This document shows, one piece after another, positions 1 through 10,125 of a stretch of 64,000 nucleotides of DNA (positions are counted from its first letter, which is position 1; each line of letters starts with the position of its first letter). Origin of the DNA: Typhlomys cinereus. Taxonomy: Eukaryota > Chordata > Mammalia > Rodentia > Platacanthomyidae. The DNA is taken from contig JALPQD010000635.1 of assembly GCA_023101885.1 (NCBI GenBank), positions 310,001-374,000 on the forward strand. The letters are read 5' to 3'. The notes beneath the pieces are model-generated. The model did no database searches. It was not told the origin of the DNA and saw only the letters and a program-made list of their open reading frames with translations. The translations under genes were made by a program, and so were the position numbers.

Positions 1-775
1 TGCCGCCCTGACTCCGTCTCTTGCAAGCCGTGTCTGTACCCTGCCATGTTACTGAGGGTGGCATCATCTCCCAGCGGCCCTCAGAGCCAGCTGCCCATCT
101 TCTCAAAGTGTCTGCCATCCCGGAGGGCGTCGCCCCTCCTCGGTGTCGCTCTCCCCTCCCCTGGGGCTGGTGTTTCCGGAGTGAGGCTTGAACCCCGTGC
201 GCGAGAACCGCGCTCACTGCTTGCTTCACAGGCAGGTTCTTGGATCTCCATCCAGTTGTAGGAGTTTTGGGGGTTGCTCTCTGATCAAGTCCCCAAGGGA
301 TGTGGGAATGTTCTGGAGTTACGGACGATTCCAGACCTATGTGCACCCAGCGATGTTAGGAAAGAAAACAAATTCTCTCAGACTTGATCCGTAGTGGAAA
401 ACTTGAACAAGATTGGGGTTTGCCTCAAAGTAAGCACCCCCTCGTAGGGAGTCTTAGGAGAGTGTATTATGGGGGTCATTATGGTAGTAACAAGAACCCC
501 CGTTAAACCGATTCCATTAGAGAGGCTTTTATTCTTCCACACTGTGAACTTTCTGGAAGCGCTCCCTTGAGAGAGCTCTCTCTTCCTTTCGTGCCTGCAC
601 TTTCTGGCTTCCTTCAGTCCGATGGTCCCTGTGATGTGCGCAGCCAGTGCCTGGCCTTTGGTGGGTGCTCACTTCTGAGTGTGGCCGCTTTGCTTTGTGC
701 CCCTGCTCTGCCTGCCGCCGCGTTACCATCCCAGTGGGTCTCTGACAGCTCGTCTTGTCCCTGTCCGCCCTGCAG
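1..775 (+). other. SEMA4F intron (left edge)
   Basis: The stretch precedes the first recognisable SEMA4F exon. I see no other exon of the gene and no clear transposon here. By colinearity with the human protein, the preceding exon lies left of the window. Confidence 0.6.
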
Positions 776-895
776 GGGGCGTCCTCTACGCTGCCACCGT
801 CAAAAACTACCTGGGGACGGAGCCCATCATCTCGCGCGCAGTGGGTCGGTCGGAGGACTGGATCCGCACAGAGACCTTGCCGTCCTGGCTTAACG
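776..895 (+). CDS. SEMA4F: SEMA4F exon: sema domain, first exon in the window
   Basis: The acceptor is a pyrimidine tract ending tgcag at 771-775, and the donor is gtggga at 896. The exon reads GGVLYAATVKNYLGTEPII and continues to WLN, a conserved sema-domain stretch. It enters in mid-codon and leaves one base (G) that joins CC of the next exon to make Ala. Confidence 0.95.
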
Positions 896-3800
896 GTGGG
901 AAGTCGACAGGATCCCCTGGGTAGAGACCTGGAGAGGTGGGGGTGGGGGATCCGCGCTGTGTCTTGGGGGATCTGAGCTCCCCTGTTTCTCCAGCCCCAG
1001 CCTTTGTCGCCGCCATGGTCTTGAGCCCAGCCGAGTGGGGGGATGAAGAGGGAGATGATGAGATTTACTTCTTCTTCACGGAGACCTCCCGAGTGCTGGA
1101 CTCCTACGAGCACATCAAAGTCCCACGCGTGGCCCGCGTGTGTGCGGTGAGCCCCGTCCTGGCTTTCTGTCCTCTCTCACTGTCTGTCTTCCTGTCTTTT
1201 CTTCTCTGGATCCATTTTGTTCCCAGCCTGGGTTTCTTGGCCGGAGCCTAAGAACTGTGGGAGAGGGGTTCTGACTCCACAGTTACACTGTCCACAGGGG
1301 GTGTGGGGGGTGGGGGGTTAACACAGATGCTCAAGGCAGAAACTGATGATAGACAGACTTGGGTTCAAGTCCTGCAACTGTGACCTTGGGTAGATTCTTT
1401 TGCACCTTTGAAACACATCTGTAGCGTTAACAGCATAGTGATGCCCATCCACAAGGGTTGTTTGGGGACTGATCAAGGTGGTTTACATAAAATGTATCCT
1501 AGGATGGCACTTGTAAGTACACAAGTGACTTGGGCCGGGCCATGGTTATTGTGACTCATCTACCTCTGTATCTCATTATCACTGTAGTTTCTCAGTCTGT
1601 CTGTCTCTTCTCCATTTCTGGATGTCCAGTCTCCCCCTCCGTCTGCCATGGGCCCTGAGGTCAAGGAGCAAACTCAGTTTGCCCAGTGCTGGTCTTCCGA
1701 AGAGCTTTACCTTGTGCTTGTTACCCCAGGGGGACCTTGGGGGCCGGAAGACCCTTCAGCAGCGGTGGACGACGTTTTTGAAGGCTGATCTTCTGTGTCC
1801 AGGGCCCAAGCATGGCCACGCCTCCGGCGTGCTGCAAGACATGGCTGAGCTCCGCCCTCAGCCGGGATCGGGGACCCCCATCTTCTACGGCATCTTTTCC
1901 TCCCAGTGGTAAGGGGTCCCGGTGCTCCTGATTTTTTTTGGGGGGGGTTCATCTCATTTGATAAGGGGTGAATCCCTAGATAGTAGGTATCTGGTTCCAG
2001 TCTGCGACTTTTCCAGGGATGGGGCTACCATCTCTGCGATATGCGCCTTCCGGCCACAAGACATTCGGACGGTGCTCAGTGGCCCCTTCAGAGAGCTCAG
2101 ACACGACTGTAACCGGGGACTGCCCGTCATGGACAACGAGGTGCCGCAGCCCAGGCCTGGAGAGGTGAGGAGCCGGGGCGGGTTCCGAGGGCGCCAGGAG
2201 GCGGAGCGCCAGGCTAAGCTTCCTGGTGCCCTGGTGTCTCCTCCAGTGCATCACCAACAACATGAAACTGCAGCAGTTTGGATCCTCCCTGGCCCTCCCG
2301 GATCGCGTGCTCACCTTCATCCGCGACCACCCGCTCATGGACAGGCCTGTGTTTCCAGCCGACGGCCGCCCCCTGCTCGTCACTACGGATACGGCCTATC
2401 TCAGAGTGGTTGCCCACCGGGTGCCCAGCCTGTCCGGCAAAGAGTATGATGTGCTTTACCTGGGAACAGGTATGTTTAACAGGCAAGCGAATCGTTCATC
2501 GTCTCCCCACAGAGGGGTACCCAATACCTACGGGCCTCAGCGTGCGGGGCGCAGGGACAGCCGTGGCGTTACTCTTGCCCCGTGCCCGCCCCGCAGAGGA
2601 CGGACACCTGCACCGGGCCGTGCACGTAGGGACCCAGCTCAGCGTCCTGGAGGACCTGGCCTTGTTCCCAGAGCCGCAGCCGGTCGTGAGCCTGAAGCTG
2701 TACCACGTGAGCCGGGGTGTGGGGGCGCCCGGGGCTGGGGGATGACCGTCGTCTGGGGGCCCAGCATCATCTCCCCGTCCTGCCTTGTGTCCGTAGAGTT
2801 GGCTGCTGGTGGGCTCCGACACCGAGGTGATACAGGTGAACACCAGCAACTGCGGCCGTCTGCAGAGCTGCTCCGAGTGCATCCTGGCCCAGGACCCCGT
2901 GTGCGCCTGGAGCTTCCGGCTGGATGCCTGCGTGGCCCACGCGGGAGAGCGCCAGGGGTGAGTGCGGCCCTCCGGGCCCCGCCCTCCGGGCCCCGCCCTC
3001 CGGGCCCCGCCCTCCCCTCTGTGTTTCTCATCTGCGGGTGGCACCTGTCTGGCTTCTGCGTCCGCCTCGCTTGAGTGCCCATCTGACAGTCCGTCGAGTC
3101 TTCTCTAGTCTCTCCGGGTGATGCTGACTAATGAACGTCTTAGTCTCCCTGTGGGACCCGTCCTGGCCGTGGCGTGGAGTCTGCGTCAGTCAGTGACGAG
3201 GGGGGGGCTGACATCACATCTGGCAGACGTGTTTGCATCGTGCCACCCAGAGCTCTGAGTGCATCACGTCTGGCAGATGTGTTTGCATCGTGCCACCCAG
3301 AGCTCTGAGTGCATCACATCTGGCAGACGTGTTTGCATCGTGCCACACAAGCGCTCTCAGTGCATCACGTCTGGCAGACGTGTTTGCATCGTGCCACCTA
3401 GAGCTCTCAGTGTCTCCACAGCGGCCCCTGTGTTGTCATCCTCTTTCTTCTGTCCCCGTCACTCTGTCCCTGCGGCTTTCTCCTCGTCTAGTGTGTCGAC
3501 CTTCCTGAGGGTTCAGACCTGCGCCCCTTCTCCTTACACTCTGCTGAGATGATGTGCTTGCTGCTTCTGGTGCCATCCGGTGCCATCTGAGTCGTTGACG
3601 ACGACCATGCGCATTTCTCTGCGCTACAGAATTCCCCGTCCAGCACCTGGTTTCACGTCCCCCAAGGATGCTTCCCAAGTGACGAATCACAGCCAGGCCC
3701 AGAGGTGCTGTGGGTCTCTCCATCCTCACACGCCCCTCATCTCAATAGACGTCCCTCCAGGTGCCCCTCTTGTGCCACACGGTGCCCCCGTTGCATTGGC

Positions 3801-4683
3801 AGTTACAGTGATTCCAGCACATTCTCTGCCACCACTACTGCTTCCCGGGGCTTCTCTACTGACCCCTCCCTGATCTCCTCTTGCCAGTTTGGGGGTACAG
3901 TGCACTTGTCTCTCAGCAGCCGCATCGCATGGAATGCACTGGCACTGTATTTGTCCTTCTTTAGTATTCCAGGGTGGCCTGCACCACATTCTGGGGGCCT
4001 GAAAGTCGCTTCTCCTTTAGAAGATTCTTTGGGGATCACAGTGAGGTGTTTAACATTTAAATCAGGCTTCTCATACGATTAACTTCTGTCTTCCTGATAC
4101 TTACTGCTGGTTGTAAGTGTGAAACTTTGTGTTTTGTTGATCATACTTCACATTTTACCACTTGGGTGTGCAGAGTAAGTCCCGGGTGACGGGCATGACT
4201 CGCTTTGCATATTTTTTAAAATTTTTTATTCATTATTTATTCAATTGTGCGTGTATGCGTGTGTGCGTGTGTATGTATGTATGTATGTATGTGTGTGTAG
4301 AACCACGGACGAATTTGGGAACCACCATGGACACCTTCACCTCCGTGTTTACTCTGCCCTGGGATCCATAGGCTCCGCCCTACCAGGACCAGAAATGCAG
4401 GCCGCCCCTGCTTCCGCCTGGCGTCTATACGTGGGGTCTAGGATCTGAACTCAGGATCTTCTGCCTGCAAGGCAGAGGCTTAACCCCTGAGCCACCTCTC
4501 CAGCCCCCCTCGCTTTGCATTTTTGATTAAGAATTTTTTTTTTTTAAATGAAGAGTTCTTTTTTTTTAAGTCTAGAGAGATGGCTCAGCTGTTAAGACTC
4601 TGCCTCGAAAGCAGAAGGTCCTGAGTTTGGATCCCAGGTCCCCTTGGTTAAGAGTTTTAACATGTTTTTTGTTTTTTTAGTTT

Positions 4684-4722
<39 letters not shown>

Positions 4723-6967
4723 TGTGTGTGTCTGTATCTGTGTATGTGCGTCTGTGTGTTTGTGTACAGAAAAGGACACGGGTGTGTATACCTGTAGAGA
4801 GGCCCGAGGGTGACTTTGGGAATCCCCCTGATGCTCTCCCTCCTTATTGCTTTGCTCGGGGGTCTCCAGGCTCTGCCTTCCAGAACTGGGCTGCAGGCTG
4901 CTGCCATTTCTGTCTGGTGTTTGTACTTGGGATTTGTGATCTGAACTCAGGTCCTTTAGCTTGCAAGGCAAAAGCTTTAAACCCGGAGCCATCCGTCCAA
5001 CTCTAATCTCTTAAAAACATATTTTACTCCTGAGACAGAGGGCTCCCGGATGATGTTGCATAGTTTGGGGTGCAGAAGGAGGAGACTTGGGGGTGACATA
5101 GGTTGCTGCATTTATATGTATAGCCTCCACTCCTCAGTTCACACCCTGACAGGGGTGCGCTAACTGACTCATTGAGAACAATCCGCGGCTGCTGAGACGT
5201 GCTCTTCTGAAGCCCAGACAAACATTTCTCTTAAAAAATTACCTTAAGGAACACTGAGAAGCTATTCCTGAGGAGGTGTGTGGAGAGGGGGGTTGTGAGG
5301 GGTGTGTGAGGGGTCCTGAGGGGTACTAAAGATGTTCCAAGGGGGTATTCAGGAGGTTCCCAGGGGGTACTGAGTACCATGTATTACGGGTAAGTGCAAT
5401 GGTACTAAGTACCCAGGTACTGAGAAGGTTTCAAGGGGGTTCAAGGAATACTGAGAAGGTGTGTGTGGGGAGGGTTGTGAGGGGGCTCTGAGGGGGTTCT
5501 GAGGAGGTGCCCAGGATGTCCTGAGGTGGTTTTGAGGGGATTTTGAGGAGATACTAAAGAGGTTCTGAGTGGATACAGAGGGGCTCTAAGGGGTTCCAAG
5601 GAAGTACTAAAGAGGTTCTGAGGGGTTCCGAGGTTCCCAGGAGGTTCTGAAGGGGCTCTGAGGGGGTCCTGAGCAGGTACTAAAGAGGTCCCAAGGGGGT
5701 TCTGAGGAGGTGGTCAGGAGGTTCTGAGTGGATATTGAGGAGTTCTTTTTTTTTTTTTTTTTTTTATTCAATTGTGCGTGTGTGTGCGCGTGTGTATGTG
5801 TGTGTGTGTAGAACCACGGACGAATTCGGGAACCACCACGGATGCCTCCACCTCCTCCTTGTTTACTCTGCCCCGGGGTTCACAGGCTCGGCCCTACCAG
5901 GACCAGAAACGCAGCCCCCCCCTTCCACCTGGTGTCTATACGTGGGGTCTAGGATCCGAACTCGGGACCTTCTGCTTAACCCCTGAGCCACCTCTCCAGC
6001 CCCAATATTGAGGAGTTCTGAGGGGTTACCGAGGAGGCAGAAGTGGATGCTGACCCTGGCTTACCATGCATTGTCTTCTTTGTAGGATGGTGCAAGACAT
6101 AGAGTCAGCCGCTGTCTCTTCTTTGTGTCCCAAGGAACCTGGAGGTCTGTATGGTTCAGGGAAATAGGGGTGAAGGAGATAGAAAGGGGTCCACTGTGCG
6201 CCCACTTAAACGTGGCTCCTCATGGTAGCTGGAGACCCAGGGCCTTACATTCTTTGGGGGGGTCCTGTTTTGGGCTAGTTCTTCATGACCCCACCCCACC
6301 CCACCCCGCCCCGCCCTTCCCTCCACCTGCTCACTGTCCCTGTCTCTCCACAGAGCGCCCAGTGGTGTTTGAGGTTCCAGTGGCTACCGAGGCGCACGTG
6401 GTGCTGCCTTGCTCCCCCAGCTCCGCGTGGGCGTCCTGCGTGTGGCACCAGCCCCGAGGGGTGACGGGCCTCACCCAGCGGCGCGATGGGCTGGAGGTGG
6501 AGGTGACCCCCGGGGCCATGGGCGCCTACGCCTGCGAGTGCCAGGAGGGCGGGGCAGCGCGCGTGGTCGCCGCCTACAGCTTGGTGTGGGGCGGCCAGAG
6601 GGGCTCCCCCGGCGGCGCCCACACCGTGGTGGGCGCTGGGCTGGTGGGCTTCCTCCTGGGGGTCCTGGCGGCGTCTCTCGCCCTCCTCCTGATCGGGCAG
6701 CGCCAGCAGCGCCGGCGGCAGAGGGAGCTTCTGGCCAGAGACAAGGTGGGCTTGGACCTGGGGGCCCCACCCTCTGGGACCACGAGCTACAGCCAGGACC
6801 CCCCGTCCCCGTCTCCGGAAGATGAACGGCTGCCCCTGGCCCTGGCCAAGAAGGCCGGCGGCTTCGGGGGCTTCCCGCCGCCCTTCCTGCTGGACCCCTG
6901 CACCAGCCCGGCGCACATCCGGCTCACGGGGGCGCCTCTGGCCACGTGCGACGAGACGTCCATCTAG
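776..6967 (+). CDS. SEMA4F: Semaphorin-4F, 3' part (nine exons, N-terminus outside the window)
   Basis: This encodes a class 4 transmembrane semaphorin, a guidance and cell-contact ligand or receptor at the plasma membrane, enriched at synapses. The coding join is 776-895, 995-1146, 1730-1908, 2017-2164, 2247-2469, 2597-2706, 2797-2957, 6086-6144 and 6354-6967. All borders are AG/GT and every phase fits, giving 587 residues plus a partial first codon. Human SEMA4F is about 770 residues, so roughly 180 N-terminal residues are missing to the left. Domain order is sema (through 2706), PSI (2797-2957), Ig-like (start of the last exon), one transmembrane helix, then a basic stop-transfer and a Pro/Ser-rich tail. 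The tail ends CDETSI, a class I PDZ ligand, and SEMA4F is known to bind PSD-95. Identity rests on near-colinear similarity to the recalled human protein. No frameshift or premature stop was seen. Confidence 0.97.
995..1146 (+). CDS. SEMA4F: SEMA4F exon: sema domain
   Basis: Acceptor ttctccag ends at 994 and donor gtgagc starts at 1147. The exon contains DEIYFFFTETS, the strongly conserved semaphorin YFFF motif, and ends RVARVCA. Confidence 0.96.
1730..1908 (+). CDS. SEMA4F: SEMA4F exon: sema domain
   Basis: Acceptor ttaccccag ends at 1729 and donor gtaagg starts at 1909. The product runs GDLGGRKTLQQRWTTFLKA to IFYGIFSSQ. It includes the RWTTFLKA and CPGP segments typical of class 3/4 semaphorins, and splits a Trp codon at its 3' end. 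Confidence 0.96.
2017..2164 (+). CDS. SEMA4F: SEMA4F exon: sema domain
   Basis: Acceptor ttttccag ends at 2016 and donor gtgagg starts at 2165. It encodes GATISAICAFRPQDIRTVL and then CNRGLPVMDNEVPQPRPGE. The phase joins cleanly on both sides. Confidence 0.95.
2247..2469 (+). CDS. SEMA4F: SEMA4F exon: sema domain
   Basis: Acceptor ctcctccag ends at 2246 and donor gtatgt starts at 2470. It encodes CITNNMKLQQFGSSLALPD through the HPLMDRPVFP motif to KEYDVLYLGT, the conserved Y-D-V-L/I-F/Y-L-G-T strand of semaphorins. Confidence 0.96.
2597..2706 (+). CDS. SEMA4F: SEMA4F exon: end of sema domain
   Basis: Acceptor ccccgcag ends at 2596 and donor gtgagc starts at 2707. It reads EDGHLHRAVHVG to LFPEPQPVVSLKLYH, the last blade strands of the sema beta-propeller. 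One base borrowed from the previous exon completes the Glu codon. Confidence 0.95.
2797..2957 (+). CDS. SEMA4F: SEMA4F exon: PSI domain
   Basis: Acceptor tgtccgtag ends at 2796 and donor gtgagt starts at 2958. The exon shows the plexin-semaphorin-integrin signature: Cys-Gly-Arg-Leu-Gln-Ser-Cys, Ser-Glu-Cys, then DPVCAWS and a further Cys. Confidence 0.96.
3212..3412 (+). repeat. 50-bp minisatellite, four copies, in a SEMA4F intron
   Basis: Units begin with catcac at 3212, 3262, 3312 and 3363. They share tctggcagacgtgtttgcat and then cgtgccac, with a few substitutions per copy. The period is 50-51 bp, so it is not coding. Confidence 0.93.
4219..4507 (-). mobile_element. B2-like tRNA-derived SINE (family 1)
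   Basis: On the - strand the element starts with a ctggagaggtggctcaggggtt-type head, has a tRNA B-box-like gagttc..atcc, a body, a (CA)n stretch and an AT-rich tail. Copies of the same unit recur through the window. Confidence 0.88.
4568..4650 (+). mobile_element. Head fragment of a B2-like SINE
   Basis: Only the tRNA-like head survives: gagagatggctcagctgtta through gagtttggatcccagg. The A- and B-box positions are recognisable. The body is absent. Confidence 0.7.
4676..5005 (-). mobile_element. B2-like SINE (family 2) with (TG)n
   Basis: Antisense copy containing a pure (TG)n run at about 4686-4722, a diverged body and a head ending with ctcaggtcctt and ccggagccatcc. It is more diverged than family 1. 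Confidence 0.78.
5240..5735 (+). repeat. Degenerate G-rich minisatellite in a SEMA4F intron
   Basis: About 500 bp of diverged short units alternate the words gaggggttctgag, gtactaaagaggttc and ccaaggggg. A SINE interrupts the 3' end, and a remnant (attgaggagttctgagggg) resumes at about 6005, showing that the SINE landed inside the array. Confidence 0.85.
5747..6003 (-). mobile_element. B2-like SINE (family 1)
   Basis: Near-consensus antisense copy inserted in the G-rich minisatellite. It has the T-rich tail, (TG)n, the aaccacggacgaattcggga body and the ctgagccacctctccagccc head. Confidence 0.9.
6086..6144 (+). CDS. SEMA4F: SEMA4F small exon between PSI and Ig-like domains
   Basis: This 59-base exon encodes VQDIESAAVSSLCPKEPG. 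The acceptor is ctttgtag. The donor is GT followed by ctgt, which departs from the GTRAGT consensus. The phase nevertheless fits exactly with the 6354 acceptor (Gly-Glu-Arg-Pro). Confidence 0.92.
6354..6967 (+). CDS. SEMA4F: SEMA4F last coding exon: Ig-like, transmembrane, tail
   Basis: The acceptor is a long pyrimidine tract ending ccacag at 6353, and the TAG stop is at 6965-6967. An Ig-like fold is marked by LPC...CVW and YACEC. A hydrophobic run beginning GAGLVGFLLGVLAASLALLL is the transmembrane helix, followed by RQQRRRQRE as the stop-transfer. The tail carries GTTSYSQDPPSPSPEDERL and ends ETSI. Confidence 0.97.
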
Positions 6968-8450
6968 AGCCGGCCTGGGCCGGGGCCACCCCGGCCACGC
7001 GGCCGCCGAGACCACACTTCTGTGGACCACCCCTCCTGGCCGGGTCTCCCCGAGAGTTGGGTCAGGGCTGCTCGAGCCCCGTGGCTGACCCATCTTCTCT
7101 GGCCTCTTCTCTGAGCCCTACGCGTTTGGGGGTCGGAACCGCAGCACAGCTCTGACTTTGCTTCCTGGTGGGCCCTGGGCAGAGGGAAGAGCCAAGGAGG
7201 TGTTGGGGGCCGGTGTGCCCCGAGGCCTTGGGATGGCGTATGATTCTCCAGTTTGCTGACTTTGTGGGGACCGCATGATCCCCGTGCTGCTCTGAGATCT
7301 CACCCGTCCTAGTTCCCCTTCGTCCCGCAAAGAGCGCGTCTAGGAGACCTGGCCACATGTGCATGGTGACGGGCCGTGCCTGGGTGCTTGGAGGGGAGTG
7401 GGCAGGAGAAGTTGGAATGGGGGGCACTGGCCTCAGAACTTTGCACCCTGTACGCAAGCGGGAAACAGGACTGCCCATGTCCCCATCGCCCCACTCTAAT
7501 GCTCCCAAAGTGACCTTCTGGGTGGGCAGGGCAGCGGAGGTGTGGCCCCGTCCCTCGCCTTGGTTTTGCCCTCTGGCTGCCACCACTGCCATTTGCAGCT
7601 GTGCTTCCCCAGGCTGAAATAGGGGCTGTGCCCCCTTTTCTTGATTCCCATTTAAAAAAAAAAAAAACAACTTCATAACATTCTAAGTATGGGGTCTGGG
7701 GGGACGACCTAAAGGGATCCAAGTCACAGAAAATATGATGGTGACTTTCCTCAGGATGACACCCCCTTTCCCTAAAGCAGGGGGTCTCCCCAGCTTGGGC
7801 CCATGAACTCCTTGAAACCGTATGCAAAATGTCTGTGCCTGTGTGTCTGTATTTTCGTGGAGTGGGTGGGAGGGGGGTTACGTGTTTCATCCAATTCTCA
7901 AGGCCTTAACAAAGTCAAAGGACCACTGCCCCAAGTCGCCGTGCTTGGGCCAAGAGGAGGCGGTTCCGTCTGTGGCTGCTCTTCCTGGTCCCCCTTCTTG
8001 CTGCCTGCCGCCAGGACTCCCACCTGCTGGAGACCCTGTGTCTCCAGGCCGTGGAAGCTGGACTGGGCACGCGTTTGGAGTTCCTGTCCACCCCCGCCTC
8101 GCGGCTCCCACATGCTCTGTGCTTCTGCACCCCCCGGTCTTGGCCTGTGAGTGTGCCTCGTTCATCCCTGGCGAGGGACCCCCCCCACCCCTGAAGCTCC
8201 AGCCCTTTCCGGTTGAAGTTTCCTGCTCTCCCTTCCTCCGCAGCAGCCTGTGAACTGACTATTCAAGAGTCCCCTTGGGTTTGGAGTTATCCGTGGCTTT
8301 GCCGCGAGCAAGCGTATGGACTTCCGCGCGCAATCTAACCTAGGGTCAGCGGTTTACTCATCTGAAAAGTGGGGATAATACCTACCTCAGGGTTGCTGCG
8401 AGGCTTAAACGAGGAGATGTGTAAACAATAAAACATTATCTCTACAAGTG
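6968..8450 (+). other. SEMA4F: Probable SEMA4F 3' untranslated region
   Basis: GC-rich, repeat-poor sequence follows the SEMA4F stop. An AATAAA hexamer at 8427-8432 is a plausible polyadenylation signal. Open frames within this stretch are unlike any known protein. The 3' limit is inferred. Confidence 0.5.
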
Positions 8451-8606
8451 GATGCAGTTACTGTAAGCTTTGCTTTGTACCATCATCGTATAATTAGCCC
8501 TGTGACCACGGTCCTCTCCAAGGGGAAGGTGGGCTGTATGTCTGATTCTGGGTCATCCCTGGCCAGATGTTAGCTGCCTGTGTCTAGGTTTTGGTCAGAC
8601 CTATAA

Positions 8607-8873
8607 CTTTTCTTTCTTGTGCGTATGCACGTGTGTATGTCTGTGCATGTTAGAGGACGCTGTGTGTGCCTGTGGAGGCCCAAGGGGGACTTTGGAGTCA
8701 CCACAGATTGCTCTACTTCCTTTTGGCTTTGCCCTGGAGTTTCCCAGCCAGGTTCTGCCTTCCAGGGCCCAAAATGCAGGCTGTTGCCATTTCCTTTTAA
8801 TATGAGATCTGAACTCAGATCCTTATGCTCATGAGGCAGAGGTTAAACCCCTGAGCCATCTCTTCCAGCCCCT
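8607..8873 (-). mobile_element. Diverged B2-like SINE (family 2)
   Basis: Antisense copy: TG-rich start, the word tggaggcccaagggggactt, and a head with atctgaactcagatcctt and ctgagccatctcttcc. It lies just beyond the proposed SEMA4F polyadenylation site. Confidence 0.75.
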
Positions 8874-9579
8874 AGATCTGTGATTTTTATGACCTCACAT
8901 GTCTGACCTTTATGACCCTCCCCCCCCCCCGCCCCTGTTCCCTTTTATATGAGAACAGAGGAAGGTTATGTGTTTTTTGCTTTATGCACATTGTGGCCCT
9001 TACACAAGTTATGCGCCTGTTCCATTTCAGAGGAGGGCGGGGAGCTATTTGAGGACTTGGGTCTCTGTGGGGAGGGGCACGTCATGGTGGATTGGGGCAT
9101 GTGGTCCTTGCCTGTGGCTGTGGTTAGAGAAATGTTGGATACAGCACGTAGAAAGAATGAGCAAGGGAGGAAGATATGGGTGCAAAGATAGGGGAGCTAT
9201 GTCTGAGTTGCCAGAGAATTGGAAGCTGAGGGAGACCACAAGAACTGGGAAAAAAACAGACGGAATAAATCGATCGTATCGTCTGTGTCTGCGGGTGTGG
9301 ACAAGAGCACTCTAGGGAGAGACAGGGTTGAAGTAGACTAAGCTCCCTCCACGCCGTCCTGCAGGGAGGACTGTTAGGGTTCTGTCTGGTCACTGCCCAG
9401 CACAGCAGCTGTGGAGTGGGGTTCATGTTTGTGTTACTCTCAGACTTCCAAGATTGCCCACTTCCTGGCTCCTGCTCCCCAATTCCCTATGCTTGACTGT
9501 AATCTCTGGTCCATATTCCGTGATTTTTCAACTAGTGACTACCCAGCAGGGAGCCGCCAACCTTGATTGAGCTACCTCC

Positions 9580-9742
9580 TCTTTGATTTGTTCTGGCCTT
9601 TCCCAGGCTCCGCCTTCCAGGCCACCGCCATTTTGGCCGCCACCATTCCTGTCAGTTGTTATGTGGCATCTGGGATCTGAATTCAGAACCTCGTGCTTGT
9701 GACGCAGAGGCTTAACCCCTGAGCTACCTTTCTAACTCACTA
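9580..9742 (-). mobile_element. Partial B2-like SINE
   Basis: The body and head of an antisense copy are recognisable (caggctccgccttccagg, then gatctgaattcagaacctc and taacccctgagctacc). The (TG)n part is missing. Confidence 0.65.
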
Positions 9743-9957
9743 AAAACCTACCGACTAAACTCCTTGTGGTAAAGAGGCTGATATGAACGATTACAGCTTT
9801 TATCGAAATGATTAAATCAAAGGACAAACATGAAGTTCCTTAAAAGTATTTTTATAGAACTTCATAAACAAAAGGGGACTTATTTTAGAAGTCTGTCCTT
9901 TTTTATCCCTTGAAACAAAACATTATATTGTAAGATAAACAAGATCAATGATCATTT

Positions 9958-10125
9958 TTTTAAACTTTATTTTGCAGTGTGTTTGTGTATCAGAGGGGTG
10001 TGTCCTTGTGGAGAACCAGGAATGACTTAGGGAATCATCCTGGATTACTTCTATGTCCTTTTTGCTTTGCTCTGCCCCCCAGGGCTGGAAGTGCAGGCTG
10101 GGGGTATTTCTGCCTGGTACAAAAC
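9958..10125 (-). mobile_element. Partial diverged B2-like SINE
   Basis: Antisense 3' half: T-rich start, gtgtgtttgtgtatcagagg, and a body with ggaatcatcctggattactt. The tRNA-like head is lost. Confidence 0.55.

Noticed and set aside
2226..3074. 282-codon + strand frame
   Set aside because: It is correct SEMA4F only within exon 2247-2469. The rest reads through introns and a different frame of the next exons.
3212..3412. CRISPR-like array
   Set aside because: The 50-bp units are contiguous with no unique spacers, so this is a minisatellite in a mammalian intron.
6275..7093. 272-codon - strand frame
   Set aside because: It is the antisense shadow of the GC-rich last SEMA4F exon.
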